Shown here in pieces: positions 8,104 through 16,568 of a stretch of 64,000 bases of DNA; the first letter of the stretch is position 1, and each line of letters begins with the position of its first letter. The notes under the pieces were generated by a model, which saw only the letters and a program-made list of their open reading frames with translations, was not told where the DNA came from and searched no databases. The stretch is from contig JAFSUU010000019.1 in the NCBI GenBank assembly GCA_017445115.1, forward strand, positions 124,001 through 188,000. The letters are read 5' to 3'. This DNA is from Clostridia bacterium (GTDB lineage Bacteria; Bacillota_A; Clostridia; Oscillospirales; CAG-272). A program made the translations under genes and the position numbers.

Positions 8104-10335
8104 ATGAGTATAACCGTCAGAGAGTCGGGCTCCGATATAAATATAAACAACCTTCTGGCTGTCCTCAAAAAATCCGGAAAAAATTATGATACGGAGAAGA
8201 TAGAACGAGCGTTTGAATACGCAAGAGAGATCCATGACGGACAGTTCAGAAACAGCGGTGAGCCGTATATCGTTCATCCTATCGCCGTCGCGGAGATAGT
8301 AGCCGGACTCGGCCTTGATACCGATTCCATTTGCGCCGCTTTTCTTCATGATACGATAGAGGATTGCCCCGATAAAACAAATTATGACGAAATAAAACGA
8401 CGCTTCGGCGATTCCGTCGCGATGCTTGTTGACGGTCTTACCAAGATGAACGACATCAACATCGTCGACAAAGAAGAAGCTCATATGGAGAATATCCGTA
8501 AGATGCTTCTCGCAATGTCTAAGGACATCAGAGTTATTTTCATAAAGCTTTGCGACAGACTTCACAATATGAGAACGCTCGACGCGAAGCCGGAAAACAA
8601 GCGCAGGGTTACAGCTCTTGAAACGATGCACGTGTACGCGCCTCTTGCTCACCGCCTCGGTATGCAGAGGATCAAACAGGAGCTTGAAAATCTTGCCCTC
8701 GCTTATCTTGATCCGATCGGGTATCAGGAGATAAGCAACTATATTGAGGATAAATACGGCAAGAACCGTGATTTTATCCAGAAAGTCAGAGAGTATATTT
8801 CCGCAAAGCTCGATGAATATGAGATCAACTATACTCTTGAAGGACGTGTAAAGACAGTTTACAGTATTTACAGAAAGATATACAATCAAAACAAAAGCTT
8901 TGATGAGATATATGACTTTTACGCTCTGAGAATCATTGTTGATACCGAGCTTGAGTGTTATACAGCGCTCGGCATCATCCACGAACTGTATAAGTCCGTG
9001 CCGGGCAGATTCAAAGACTATATTTCCACTCCGAAACCGAATATGTATCAGTCTTTGCACACTACCGTTATCGGACGCGACGGTATTCCTTTTGAGGTTC
9101 AGATAAGAACTAAGGAAATGCACCACGTCGCTGAATACGGTGTCGCGGCTCACTGGAAATATAAGTCCGGCGAACAGAGCAGAGCTGACATTGATGAGAA
9201 GCTTCAGTGGATCTCAAAACTCATTGACGTTGAGAATGATACTATCGATCCGGACGACTTTATGCACGCCCTTAAGATCGATATATTCCACGATGAAACT
9301 TTTGTGTTTACTCCAAAAGGCGACGTCATAGCGCTTCCTCAGGGATCCACTATAATAGACTTTGCCTACGCTATACACTCTGAAGTCGGACATAAGATGA
9401 TCGGCGCCAAGATCAACGGAATGATCGCACCGATAGACAGAGTCCCGCAAAACGGTGAGATCGTCGAGATAATCACGTCTCAATCGTCCGAAGGTCCGAG
9501 CAGAGACTGGCTCAAAATCGTAAAGACCGGTGAAGCTCGCAACAAGATCCGCCAGTGGTTCAAGAAAGAGAAACGCTCTGAAAACATTGTGATCGGCAGA
9601 GCTGATATTGAAAACGAGATCCTTCGCTGCGGGAAACGCGCTACCAAGGCTCAAAAAGCAGAGATTATTACGAACGTCGCAAAGCGTCTCGGCTTTCAGG
9701 AAGCAGACGATCTCTGCAACACTGTCGGATACGGCGGCCTTGCTGTCAGTAAGCTTTCCGCAAAGCTTAAGGACGAATACGACCGCATAGTTAAAGTTGC
9801 CGATGCAGCTGACGGCGTAAACGATGAAGACCAGCTCGTCGCCAAGGCTCCGAAGAATATACGCTCGGACAGCGGTATCATTCTTGACGGTGAGTCGGGA
9901 TATGCCATTAAATTCGCTAAATGCTGCAATCCCCTCCCCGGAGATAAGGTTATCGGATTCGTCACAAAAGGTTACGGCGTATCTATTCACAAACGCGACT
10001 GTCCTAACGTTATTGAAGGTATGAAAAAAGAAGAGTTTTTCCAACGGTGGATTCCCGCCACCTGGGATCCTTCTGTTATCAAAGACAAGCAAGGCGTTTA
10101 CGAGGCGATCCTTCGTCTCGTTTATGAAAACAGGATCGGTCTGCTTGCGGAGATCTCTGCGATGCTCGCGGATATGAGAGTATCGATCACACAGCTCAAT
10201 ACGAGAAGTTCGTCTAACGGAGAAATGATCCTCAATATGGGCATAGCCTGTAAGAATATCGACCACTATGATTCGATCGTCTCAAGGCTCAAAACTGTAA
10301 AGGGAGTTGTCAGCGTTACGCGCGGTTTCAACTGA
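8104..10335 (+). CDS. relA: Bifunctional (p)ppGpp synthetase/hydrolase Rel
   Basis: Rel makes and degrades the stringent-response alarmone. The 743-residue product has, in order, an HD hydrolase domain (FLHDTIED near 82, intact, so hydrolysis is expected), a synthetase domain (GRVKTVYSIYRK near 246 and YQSLHT near 318), a TGS domain (about 396-456), a conserved-cysteine region (CCNPLPGD near 610) and a C-terminal ACT domain. Length is typical. AAGGTG precedes the ATG. It lies between recJ and dtd, an order shared with Bacillus (relA-dtd). Confidence 0.97.
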   Translation: MSITVRESGSDININNLLAVLKKSGKNYDTEKIERAFEYAREIHDGQFRNSGEPYIVHPIAVAEIVAGLGLDTDSICAAFLHDTIEDCPDKTNYDEIKRRFGDSVAMLVDGLTKMNDINIVDKEEAHMENIRKMLLAMSKDIRVIFIKLCDRLHNMRTLDAKPENKRRVTALETMHVYAPLAHRLGMQRIKQELENLALAYLDPIGYQEISNYIEDKYGKNRDFIQKVREYISAKLDEYEINYTLEGRVKTVYSIYRKIYNQNKSFDEIYDFYALRIIVDTELECYTALGIIHELYKSVPGRFKDYISTPKPNMYQSLHTTVIGRDGIPFEVQIRTKEMHHVAEYGVAAHWKYKSGEQSRADIDEKLQWISKLIDVENDTIDPDDFMHALKIDIFHDETFVFTPKGDVIALPQGSTIIDFAYAIHSEVGHKMIGAKINGMIAPIDRVPQNGEIVEIITSQSSEGPSRDWLKIVKTGEARNKIRQWFKKEKRSENIVIGRADIENEILRCGKRATKAQKAEIITNVAKRLGFQEADDLCNTVGYGGLAVSKLSAKLKDEYDRIVKVADAADGVNDEDQLVAKAPKNIRSDSGIILDGESGYAIKFAKCCNPLPGDKVIGFVTKGYGVSIHKRDCPNVIEGMKKEEFFQRWIPATWDPSVIKDKQGVYEAILRLVYENRIGLLAEISAMLADMRVSITQLNTRSSSNGEMILNMGIACKNIDHYDSIVSRLKTVKGVVSVTRGFN

Positions 10336-10346
10336 CAAAGATTTTT

Positions 10347-10811
10347 ATGATCGCTGTTATTCAAAGAGTTGCTCATGCTTCGGTGACTGTTGACGGAGCT
10401 AAAGTCGCTGAGTGCGGCGTCGGACTTCTGATCCTGCTTGGGGTCGCGAAGGGCGACACCGAATATGACGCCTCTCTTCTTTCCGAAAAAATATCTAAGC
10501 TCAGAATATTTCAGGATGAAAACGGCAAAATGAATTTGTCCGTCAATGACGTCTCCGGTTCTTGCGTCGTGGTGCCGAATTTTACTCTCCTCGCTTCGTG
10601 CAGAAAAGGGAATAGACCTGACTTTTTCGGCAGCGCCGATCCGTCCGTCGCAAAGAAACTTTTCGAGAAATTCACGAGCTTGCTTTCTGTATCCGTACCC
10701 GGAGTAACTTCCGGAATATTCGGCGCCGATATGAAAGTCGACCTTTTGAACGACGGACCGGTTACGATCGTGATCAACAGTTCAGACCTGAGAAAGAATA
10801 CTACTGTATGA
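10347..10811 (+). CDS. dtd: D-aminoacyl-tRNA deacylase Dtd with altered SQ motif
   Basis: Dtd frees D-amino acids and glycine wrongly attached to tRNA. The 154-residue product has the family fold signature throughout, including CRKGNRPDF and the Gly-cisPro motif NDGPVT near its end. The usual Ser-Gln pair of the SQ(F/T)TL motif, at 77-78, reads Pro-Asn here (VVPNFTLLA). The rest of that motif is kept. The gene lies 11 bases after relA and overlaps hemZ by four bases (ATGA). Confidence 0.92.
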   Translation: MIAVIQRVAHASVTVDGAKVAECGVGLLILLGVAKGDTEYDASLLSEKISKLRIFQDENGKMNLSVNDVSGSCVVVPNFTLLASCRKGNRPDFFGSADPSVAKKLFEKFTSLLSVSVPGVTSGIFGADMKVDLLNDGPVTIVINSSDLRKNTTV

Positions 10812-12313
10812 AAGTTATTATCAACGGCGACATCAGCTCGTTTTACGTTGAAACGCTGTGCCTGCTGTTCTATCCCGGCTCAAAATTTTCCGACAAAGAA
10901 TCCGACGGGTACACCGTCACTGTAAACGTTGACGATGAACCATCCGGTGTACGCGCATCGGTGTCAATTAACAATTCTTACGATACGTATTCCGAAGACT
11001 TCTTTTTGGAATCCTGCAAAAATCTTTCGCGCCCTTCAATGGCAAAAAAGATCGCTGTCGGAAAAGCGTTTTTAGAAGCCGGAAAGAAAGCGCTCGGAAT
11101 TGTTCCGCCATGGGGAATACTGACGGGAGTCAGACCTTCAAAGCTTGCTCTGTGGGAACTTGAAAAAGGGAAATCAGTCGACGAGACGGTCGGTATGTTC
11201 GTTAACGAGTACGCCGTTTCGGAAGAGAAAGCAAAACTCGCTTGTGAAATTGCGTCGTGCGAGAGATCTCTCCTGAAGCAATCGCTGTACGGGAAATCGA
11301 GCGTTTATATTTCAATTCCTTTTTGTCCGTCTAAATGCAGTTATTGTTCTTTTGTATCTTTCACTTCCGAAAAACTCCTTTCGCTGATACCCGAGTATCT
11401 TGATACACTCGTTTGCGAGATCGTGCGTACAGGCAAGCTGATAAACCGTCTCGGACAGAAGGTGTCAACTGTTTACATTGGCGGAGGAACTCCGTCTATC
11501 CTTTCGGAAACCCAGCTTGAAAAGCTTTTGAAATGTGTTTCCGACTCAATAGACATATCGTCGCTCGATGAATTTTCTTTGGAAGCAGGAAGGCCGGATA
11601 CGATCACTGCGGAGAAATTCCGCATAGCGAAAGACTATGGCGTGTCAAGAGTCAGCGTCAACACACAGACTCTGAATGATGACGTTTTACGCTCGATAGG
11701 AAGACGCCACGATTCTTACGATTTTTTCCGGGCTTATGATCTTGCTGAAAGATCCGGGATAAAGGATGTGAACGTTGACCTTATCGCAGGGCTTCCCGGA
11801 GAAAGTTCTGAAAGCTTTGCGTCGTCAGTTGACAGGATCACCGATCTTTCTCCCGAGAATATCACCGTTCATACGTTCTGCGTTAAGCGTTCCGCGGATC
11901 TTCGCTTTGCCGGAGTCTATGCCGCTGAATGCAAAACTGCGGAAAAATCTGTTTCTTATTCCGAAAAATCGCTCATTTCGCGCGGGTATTCGCCGTATTA
12001 TATGTATAGGCAAAAGAATGCCGTCGGAAACCTTGAAAACGTCGGCTATTCGGTCCCCGGTCATGAATGTTTGTATAACGTTCTGATGATGGAGGAGATC
12101 CAATCGATCTTTGCCGTCGGCGCCGGAGCCGTCACCAAACTTGTTGCAAAAGATCATGCGACGGACGGTCAGAAGATAGTTCGTATCGCCGAGAATAAAT
12201 ATCCTTACGAATACCTGAGGGAAAAACGTGATCCCGATAACACCAAAAATTTGATCAGAGAGAAAGAAATCATTGAATTTTTCGACCCCGGTCAAAATAC
12301 GGAGAGAAGATAG
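10808..12313 (+). CDS. hemZ: Coproporphyrinogen dehydrogenase HemZ (radical SAM, HemN-like)
   Basis: This is a radical SAM enzyme of the oxygen-independent coproporphyrinogen oxidase family. The 501-residue product has an extra N-terminal region of about 165 residues before the cluster motif CPSKCSYCSF, then GGGTPSIL and a HemN-like TIM barrel, matching HemZ rather than HemN. Some members act in places other than haem synthesis, and no other haem gene is visible here. The start overlaps dtd. The order relA-dtd-hemZ recurs in clostridia. Confidence 0.92.
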   Translation: MKVIINGDISSFYVETLCLLFYPGSKFSDKESDGYTVTVNVDDEPSGVRASVSINNSYDTYSEDFFLESCKNLSRPSMAKKIAVGKAFLEAGKKALGIVPPWGILTGVRPSKLALWELEKGKSVDETVGMFVNEYAVSEEKAKLACEIASCERSLLKQSLYGKSSVYISIPFCPSKCSYCSFVSFTSEKLLSLIPEYLDTLVCEIVRTGKLINRLGQKVSTVYIGGGTPSILSETQLEKLLKCVSDSIDISSLDEFSLEAGRPDTITAEKFRIAKDYGVSRVSVNTQTLNDDVLRSIGRRHDSYDFFRAYDLAERSGIKDVNVDLIAGLPGESSESFASSVDRITDLSPENITVHTFCVKRSADLRFAGVYAAECKTAEKSVSYSEKSLISRGYSPYYMYRQKNAVGNLENVGYSVPGHECLYNVLMMEEIQSIFAVGAGAVTKLVAKDHATDGQKIVRIAENKYPYEYLREKRDPDNTKNLIREKEIIEFFDPGQNTERR

Positions 12314-12319
12314 TATTAT

Positions 12320-14038
12320 ATGAAATCAGACAATGAAAATAAGAACGTCGGAATAAAAGCGAAGAACAGTAAAAACCTGTTCTTTTCCGGCGTTCTGATA
12401 TTAACCCTGTCAAACCTTATAGTAAAAGTACTCGGAGCGCTTTTGAAGGTCCCGCTCGCAAGCGAGTCGCTTCTCGGCAACCGCGGTATCGGATACTATC
12501 AGGCCGCGTACGAGATCTACGTTTGGTTCTATACCGTATCCACCGTCGGACTTCCGATAGCCGTCTCCATTATGATCTCCGGAGCGCGAGCTAAAGGCCG
12601 GTTCAAAGACTCCAAACGCATGTTCAAAGTCATATTTGCGGTATTTTTGACAATAGGTATTGTCGGTACCGCGCTTATGGCAGGCCTTTATAAGGTATTT
12701 GCAAATCAGTATCAGCAGCCTATAGAATGGTGTATACTCGTTATATCTCCGACGTTGCTTCTCGTATGCCTTTCAAGTGCGTTCAGAGGATATTTCCAGG
12801 GACATCAAAGCATGACTCCCACCGCGATCTCGGAAGTGATCGAGGCAGTCGGAAAGTTTGCTCTCGGTATATTCTTTGCCAAATTTGCGCTTGACCGCGG
12901 TTATCCGATACATATCGTAGCAGCTTACGCTCTCGTCGGTCTTACGGTCGGTACAGGGCTTGGAATGCTGTATCTCTTCATCACGAAACTCTTTTTCAAA
13001 GAAGAGAGATATAATGCTTCGCTTGAGATCGAAGAAGAAGACGAAACGCTGACACCTACCAAGCAGATCATAAAGACTCTCTTTATGATAGGTATTCCGA
13101 TAACTATCAGCTCGTCTGTTATGAGCCTGACAAACGTTATTGACGGAATGATCCTGTCTACAAGGCTCCAGGATCTCGGATATACCGAGGAGCTGACAGC
13201 AGCGCTCTTCGGCAACTATAAGGCTTATGCCGTAACGATGTTCAATCTTCCGCCGGCTCTGATCTATCCTATTTCGGCATCGATCGTTCCGCTTCTGTCA
13301 CGCGCAGTAGCTGCAAAGGACGACAGACTTGTGAAGGGAACTATGAACAGTTCTTTGAAGATCGCTGCCATCATTTCACTCCCATGCGCATTCGGTATGT
13401 CTGCTTTAGCTAAACCGCTGCTTGGAATACTGTTCAAAGACGAGTTCGCTGTTGACGCTGCGACCCCGCTGTTAGCCGTACTTGCGCCGTCAATATTCTT
13501 CTTGTCAATGCTTTCTATCACGAACTCGTTCCTTCAGGCGCACGGACACCAGCACCTTCCCATCATTTCAATGGTATCCGGCGCGGTCGTTAAACTTCTG
13601 ACAACCTTCCTGCTCATCAGTATAATCGGTTCTTCGATAGGCTCGCCCGGAGCAATTATCGACCTTGACAAATGTCCTGCCGAGTACAGAACAGTTATGT
13701 TTGCCGCGCCTATCGGTACTTTCTTATGTTATCTTGTAACAATGCTTGTAAACTTCTTCTTCGTTGCAAAGAAGATAAAGTACGTTCCCAAAATAAGAAA
13801 GATTTTCGTGAAGCCTTTTGTTTCGGCTCTCGTGTGCTCCGGTGCTGCGTTCCTCGTTTATAATTATTTGCCGATCGCCGGTCATTCGCTGATCAAAACG
13901 ATCCTCGCTATTCTTACCGCGATGATCGTATACTTTGCGATGATATTTATTCTTAAAGCTCTTGATAAAGACGACGTACTTCTTCTGCCCAAAGGAGAGA
14001 AGATATACTCGTTGCTTCATAAGATAAAGTTCGTCTAA
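12320..14038 (+). CDS. Polysaccharide flippase of the MOP/MATE superfamily, SpoVB/YabM-like
   Basis: The 572-residue product is a polytopic membrane protein with about 14 predicted helices and the MurJ/SpoVB signature near its start (GVLILTLSNLIVKVLGALLK). Relatives export lipid-linked glycans; SpoVB acts in spore cortex synthesis. The following genes HU, rqcP, yabP, yabQ and divIC match the Bacillus order yabM-yabN-yabO-yabP-yabQ-divIC, with HU in place of yabN, so it is best equated with YabM. The substrate is unknown. Confidence 0.88.
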   Translation: MKSDNENKNVGIKAKNSKNLFFSGVLILTLSNLIVKVLGALLKVPLASESLLGNRGIGYYQAAYEIYVWFYTVSTVGLPIAVSIMISGARAKGRFKDSKRMFKVIFAVFLTIGIVGTALMAGLYKVFANQYQQPIEWCILVISPTLLLVCLSSAFRGYFQGHQSMTPTAISEVIEAVGKFALGIFFAKFALDRGYPIHIVAAYALVGLTVGTGLGMLYLFITKLFFKEERYNASLEIEEEDETLTPTKQIIKTLFMIGIPITISSSVMSLTNVIDGMILSTRLQDLGYTEELTAALFGNYKAYAVTMFNLPPALIYPISASIVPLLSRAVAAKDDRLVKGTMNSSLKIAAIISLPCAFGMSALAKPLLGILFKDEFAVDAATPLLAVLAPSIFFLSMLSITNSFLQAHGHQHLPIISMVSGAVVKLLTTFLLISIIGSSIGSPGAIIDLDKCPAEYRTVMFAAPIGTFLCYLVTMLVNFFFVAKKIKYVPKIRKIFVKPFVSALVCSGAAFLVYNYLPIAGHSLIKTILAILTAMIVYFAMIFILKALDKDDVLLLPKGEKIYSLLHKIKFV

Positions 14039-14123
14039 ACCCCATATTTTATGTTTTTTCGGCATAAAATCGCAAAATGTAGAAAAATTATCGCGTTTTT
14101 AAGGATATTTTTTTCAAAAATAC

Positions 14124-14152
14124 TTGAAATTGCCGATCAATAATGGTATACT
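14124..14152 (+). promoter_or_regulatory. SigA-type promoter for HU
   Basis: TTGAAA (14124-14129), 17 bases, TATACT (14147-14152). Start of transcription is expected near 14159. Confidence 0.8.
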
Positions 14153-14166
14153 AACAACGGCAAAGA

Positions 14167-14180
14167 TCCGCGGAAGCGGA
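14167..14180 (+). promoter_or_regulatory. GNRA-capped hairpin near the 5' end of the HU transcript
   Basis: TCCGC, GGAA, GCGGA forms a five-pair stem closed by a GNRA tetraloop, about eight bases after the predicted transcript start. Such 5' hairpins can stabilise mRNA; this role is inferred. Confidence 0.4.
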
Positions 14181-14210
14181 AAAATATCAATTATGAAAGG
14201 ATTTTTCAAA

Positions 14211-14495
14211 ATGAATAAGTCTCAACTTATCGAAGTAGTAGCAAAGAAAGCAGATCTCAAGAAGAAAGATGCAGAAGCAGCAGTAGCAGCAACGATCGCA
14301 GCTATCGAAGAAGCTCTTGTTAAGGGCGAAAAGGTTCAGCTCATCGGCTTCGGCTCATTCGAAGTTAAGAAGAGAGCAGCTCGTACAGGCCGCAACCCCG
14401 CTACAGGCGCAGCTATCAAGATCAAGGCTTCCAAATATCCCGCTTTCACAGCAGGCGCTCCTCTTAAAGCAAGAGTAAACTCTAAGAAGAAATAA
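14211..14495 (+). CDS. hup: HU family nucleoid DNA-binding protein
   Basis: HU is a small dimeric protein that bends and compacts DNA. The 94-residue product begins [13 protein letters not shown] and has the conserved [22 protein letters not shown] segment, which forms the DNA-binding arm (RNP near 61-63), then a lysine-rich end. The ATG at 14211 has GAAAGG ten bases upstream. An earlier in-frame start would only add non-conserved residues. The gene has its own strong promoter and a downstream hairpin, so it is probably expressed at high level. Confidence 0.97.
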   Translation: MNKSQLIEVVAKKADLKKKDAEAAVAATIAAIEEALVKGEKVQLIGFGSFEVKKRAARTGRNPATGAAIKIKASKYPAFTAGAPLKARVNSKKK

Positions 14496-14511
14496 GAAGC
14501 ATCTTGTGAAC

Positions 14512-14536
14512 AGCCCCGCTTTGCGGGGCTGATTTG
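14512..14536 (+). terminator. Hairpin terminator or attenuator after HU
   Basis: AGCCCCGC, TTT, GCGGGGCT forms an eight-pair stem, but the following run (GATTTGATTT) is broken. Partial read-through into rqcP and the yabP operon is likely. Confidence 0.55.
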
Positions 14537-14554
14537 ATTTACAGGGGGAGTTAT

Positions 14555-14797
14555 ATGCGTATAGATAAGTTTTTGAAGGTGTCAAGAATAATAAAGCGCA
14601 GAACTGTTGCAAACGATGCTTGCGATACCGAACGTGTTGTCGTCAACGGTAAGCGCGTTAAAGCTTCATACGACGTTAAAGTCGGTGATATTGTGGAGAT
14701 TACCTTCGGCGAAAAGACTTTGAAACTCAAAGTCAAGGACGTGAGAGAATACACTTCAAAAGAAGCCGCTTCCGAGCTTTATGAGATAATAAACTGA
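14555..14797 (+). CDS. rqcP: RqcP (YabO), S4-domain ribosome quality-control factor
   Basis: RqcP binds stalled large ribosomal subunits and helps RqcH add alanine tails. The 80-residue product is essentially one S4 RNA-binding domain, starting MRIDKFLKVSRIIKRR and containing VVVNGKRVKASYDVKVGDIVEI. The ATG at 14555 follows AGGGGGAG; an upstream TTG would add residues not seen in the family. It lies between HU and yabP as yabO does in Bacillus. Confidence 0.93.
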   Translation: MRIDKFLKVSRIIKRRTVANDACDTERVVVNGKRVKASYDVKVGDIVEITFGEKTLKLKVKDVREYTSKEAASELYEIIN

Positions 14798-14849
14798 CAG
14801 TAATATATAATTTGCCGCTTTCATATAATTGACCGAACGGAGGGTGAAT

Positions 14850-15119
14850 ATGGAAACGACAGATTATCTTGGCAACGATATTCATATATTTGACAGAAGC
14901 AAAGCGGAAGTAACCGGAGTTTCTGAAGTCCTGTCTTTTTCAAACTCCGGAATTACGGTGTCTTGTAAGATCGGTACCGTTTCTTTTGACGGTGACGGGC
15001 TGAAGATCCTTTCATTCGATTCCGCGAGCGGAAAGCTTTATATTTCCGGAAGAGTAGACAGCGTATATTACTATGATGATAACGGTGATAAGCGGACAAA
15101 ACACCGCTTTTTCGGCTGA
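14850..15119 (+). CDS. yabP: Sporulation protein YabP
   Basis: The 89-residue product belongs to the YabP/YqfC family, with the typical series of short beta strands (VTGVSEVLSFSNSGITVSC and LKILSFDSASGKLYISGRV). Family members are made in the mother cell under SigE; the molecular role is not established. The ATG at 14850 is preceded by CGGAGGGTG. A TTG 21 bases earlier is less likely. YabQ and divIC follow. A second family member, yqfC, is at 59861. Confidence 0.92.
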   Translation: METTDYLGNDIHIFDRSKAEVTGVSEVLSFSNSGITVSCKIGTVSFDGDGLKILSFDSASGKLYISGRVDSVYYYDDNGDKRTKHRFFG

Positions 15120-15132
15120 TAACATTTGACAG

Positions 15133-15711
15133 ATGGAAGTTTCGATGCACGCGCTCTTGGCAAATTGTCTGAGAGCGTTCGTCCTCGGCTTGCTTCTCGG
15201 CGCCGTGTATGATGTTATAAGGCTGTCAAGGATCATTTTCGGAGTATCGGTATATTCAAACAAGAATTATGATTTTAGTTTGTATTCTCGAGGTGTAAAA
15301 AATATATTTTCAAGGAAAAGAGGAAATATATTCACGAGTATATATCTCGCCGTGACGGATCTTCTTTTCTGTCTGCTTTCCGCCGTGATATTCATTCTGT
15401 ATATGTATATTTACAACTACGGAATATTCAGATGGTTTATTCTCATTTTCACGGCACTCGGATTTTTGTTTTACTATAAAACAGTCGGGCGTCTTTTTGT
15501 ATCGGTCTCTACAGTCATATCGTCATATCTGATGCTGTCGCTGAACCTGGCGCTGTTTGCCGCTTTGTATCCTTTCAGACTGTTAAAACGATTATTGTTA
15601 CGAATGACGCGTCCTTTGATATCAGATATCAAGTCAGCACTTGACAAATTAAAAAACAAAATGTATACTTTAAAGTGTATAAAGAAGATCCAAAAACATT
15701 TTGACGTTTAG
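15133..15711 (+). CDS. yabQ: Sporulation membrane protein YabQ
   Basis: YabQ is needed for spore cortex formation in Bacillus. The 192-residue product has a first helix with the family motif FVLGLLLGAVYDVIR (about 15-29), three further hydrophobic segments between about 68 and 145, and a basic C-terminal tail. The upstream ATG at 15133 is given; an ATG 12 bases later is possible and neither has a strong ribosome-binding site. It lies between yabP and divIC as expected. Confidence 0.92.
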   Translation: MEVSMHALLANCLRAFVLGLLLGAVYDVIRLSRIIFGVSVYSNKNYDFSLYSRGVKNIFSRKRGNIFTSIYLAVTDLLFCLLSAVIFILYMYIYNYGIFRWFILIFTALGFLFYYKTVGRLFVSVSTVISSYLMLSLNLALFAALYPFRLLKRLLLRMTRPLISDIKSALDKLKNKMYTLKCIKKIQKHFDV

Positions 15712-15720
15712 GGTGGAATT

Positions 15721-16002
15721 ATGAGGAAATCGAAACACAGTTTGATATTCAATATTGTTGTAACGATGTTTGTTTTCCTTTGCGTTATGTCGATCGTCAA
15801 GCTTCAGATCGAGATAAACAGACAGAACGTTGAAAACGATGCTATCAGAAGCGAAAATCAACAGATACAATACGATATTGACGAGTATAGAAACGACTTG
15901 AATACTCCTAAAGACGAAGCTTACTATGAGAAGAAAGCGCGTGAAAAACTCAATCTTCGTCTCCCTGAAGAAATAATCTTCTATAACGATCTTATCAACT
16001 GA
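15721..16002 (+). CDS. divIC: Septum formation initiator DivIC (FtsB-like)
   Basis: DivIC is a bitopic divisome protein that forms coiled coils with FtsL and DivIB. The 93-residue product has a short cytoplasmic end, one membrane helix (about 9-27), a heptad-type coiled coil (about 28-58) and the family C-terminal motif YYEKKAREKLNLRLPEEIIFY. GGGTGGAA precedes the ATG. It closes the yabP-yabQ-divIC group and is followed by a strong terminator. Confidence 0.94.
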   Translation: MRKSKHSLIFNIVVTMFVFLCVMSIVKLQIEINRQNVENDAIRSENQQIQYDIDEYRNDLNTPKDEAYYEKKAREKLNLRLPEEIIFYNDLIN

Positions 16003-16017
16003 AAACGCCTCATCAAT

Positions 16018-16043
16018 ACGGCCGGTGATCCGGCCGTTTTTTT
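16018..16043 (+). terminator. Intrinsic terminator after divIC
   Basis: ACGGCCGG, TGAT, CCGGCCGT forms a perfect eight-pair stem followed directly by a run of T. Confidence 0.88.
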
Positions 16044-16086
16044 GTTTATAAAAATGAATATAAATTGAATATTACAAAAATATGCA

Positions 16087-16114
16087 TTGACATTTGATAT
16101 ATTAGTTGTATAAT
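16087..16114 (+). promoter_or_regulatory. SigA-type promoter for the nusB operon
   Basis: TTGACA (16087-16092), 16 bases, TATAAT (16109-16114): both hexamers are consensus. The start is expected near 16121, leaving about 20 bases of leader that hold the CGGAGG ribosome-binding site. Confidence 0.85.
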
Positions 16115-16142
16115 AATATTATAATATATATCGGAGGCGAAG

Positions 16143-16568
16143 ATGACAAGGCATGAAGAAAGAGAGCAGGCGTTTGCTCTTTTATATGAATACACATTTT
16201 ATCCGGAGATCTCTCCGTCTGAATTCATTTCGTCACGGGAGGATCTTGCCGAATCTCAGTATGGCGAATTTGCAAAAGAGTGTTTTGCAGGCGTAAATGA
16301 AAACCTCGATGCGATCGATAACTTGATAGCAGAGCATTCCGTCGGCTGGAAAGTCAAAAGAATGTCGAGGATCACAAAGTCGGTTTTGAGACTTGCCGTA
16401 TATGAGTTGTTATACAGCGAAACACCTCCGAAAGCGGCGATCAATGAAGCTGTCGAACTGTCAAAAGCTTACGATGAGGCGAAAGCCTCCGGATTTGTAA
16501 ACGGCATACTGAATAAAATAGCTCGTGATGCAGGTAAGATATCCGATAACGGACAGAATAATGAGTAA
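16143..16568 (+). CDS. nusB: Transcription antitermination factor NusB
   Basis: NusB binds boxA RNA with S10 during rRNA transcription. The 141-residue all-helical product has the family start (TRHEEREQAFALLYEYTF) and end (PPKAAINEAVELSKAYDEAKASGFVNGILNKI). CGGAGG precedes the ATG, directly behind a consensus promoter. It overlaps the next gene by eight bases and opens the long nusB to recN unit. Confidence 0.96.
   Translation: MTRHEEREQAFALLYEYTFYPEISPSEFISSREDLAESQYGEFAKECFAGVNENLDAIDNLIAEHSVGWKVKRMSRITKSVLRLAVYELLYSETPPKAAINEAVELSKAYDEAKASGFVNGILNKIARDAGKISDNGQNNE

Noticed and set aside
8062..10266. Two long minus-strand open frames (363 and 350 codons) opposite relA
   Set aside because: They mirror the codon structure of relA, have no ribosome-binding site or recognisable motif, and are mutually out of frame.
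14046..14070. AT-rich hairpin ATTTTATG/CATAAAAT as terminator of the flippase gene
   Set aside because: The stem has only one G-C pair and no U-run follows, so it would not terminate.
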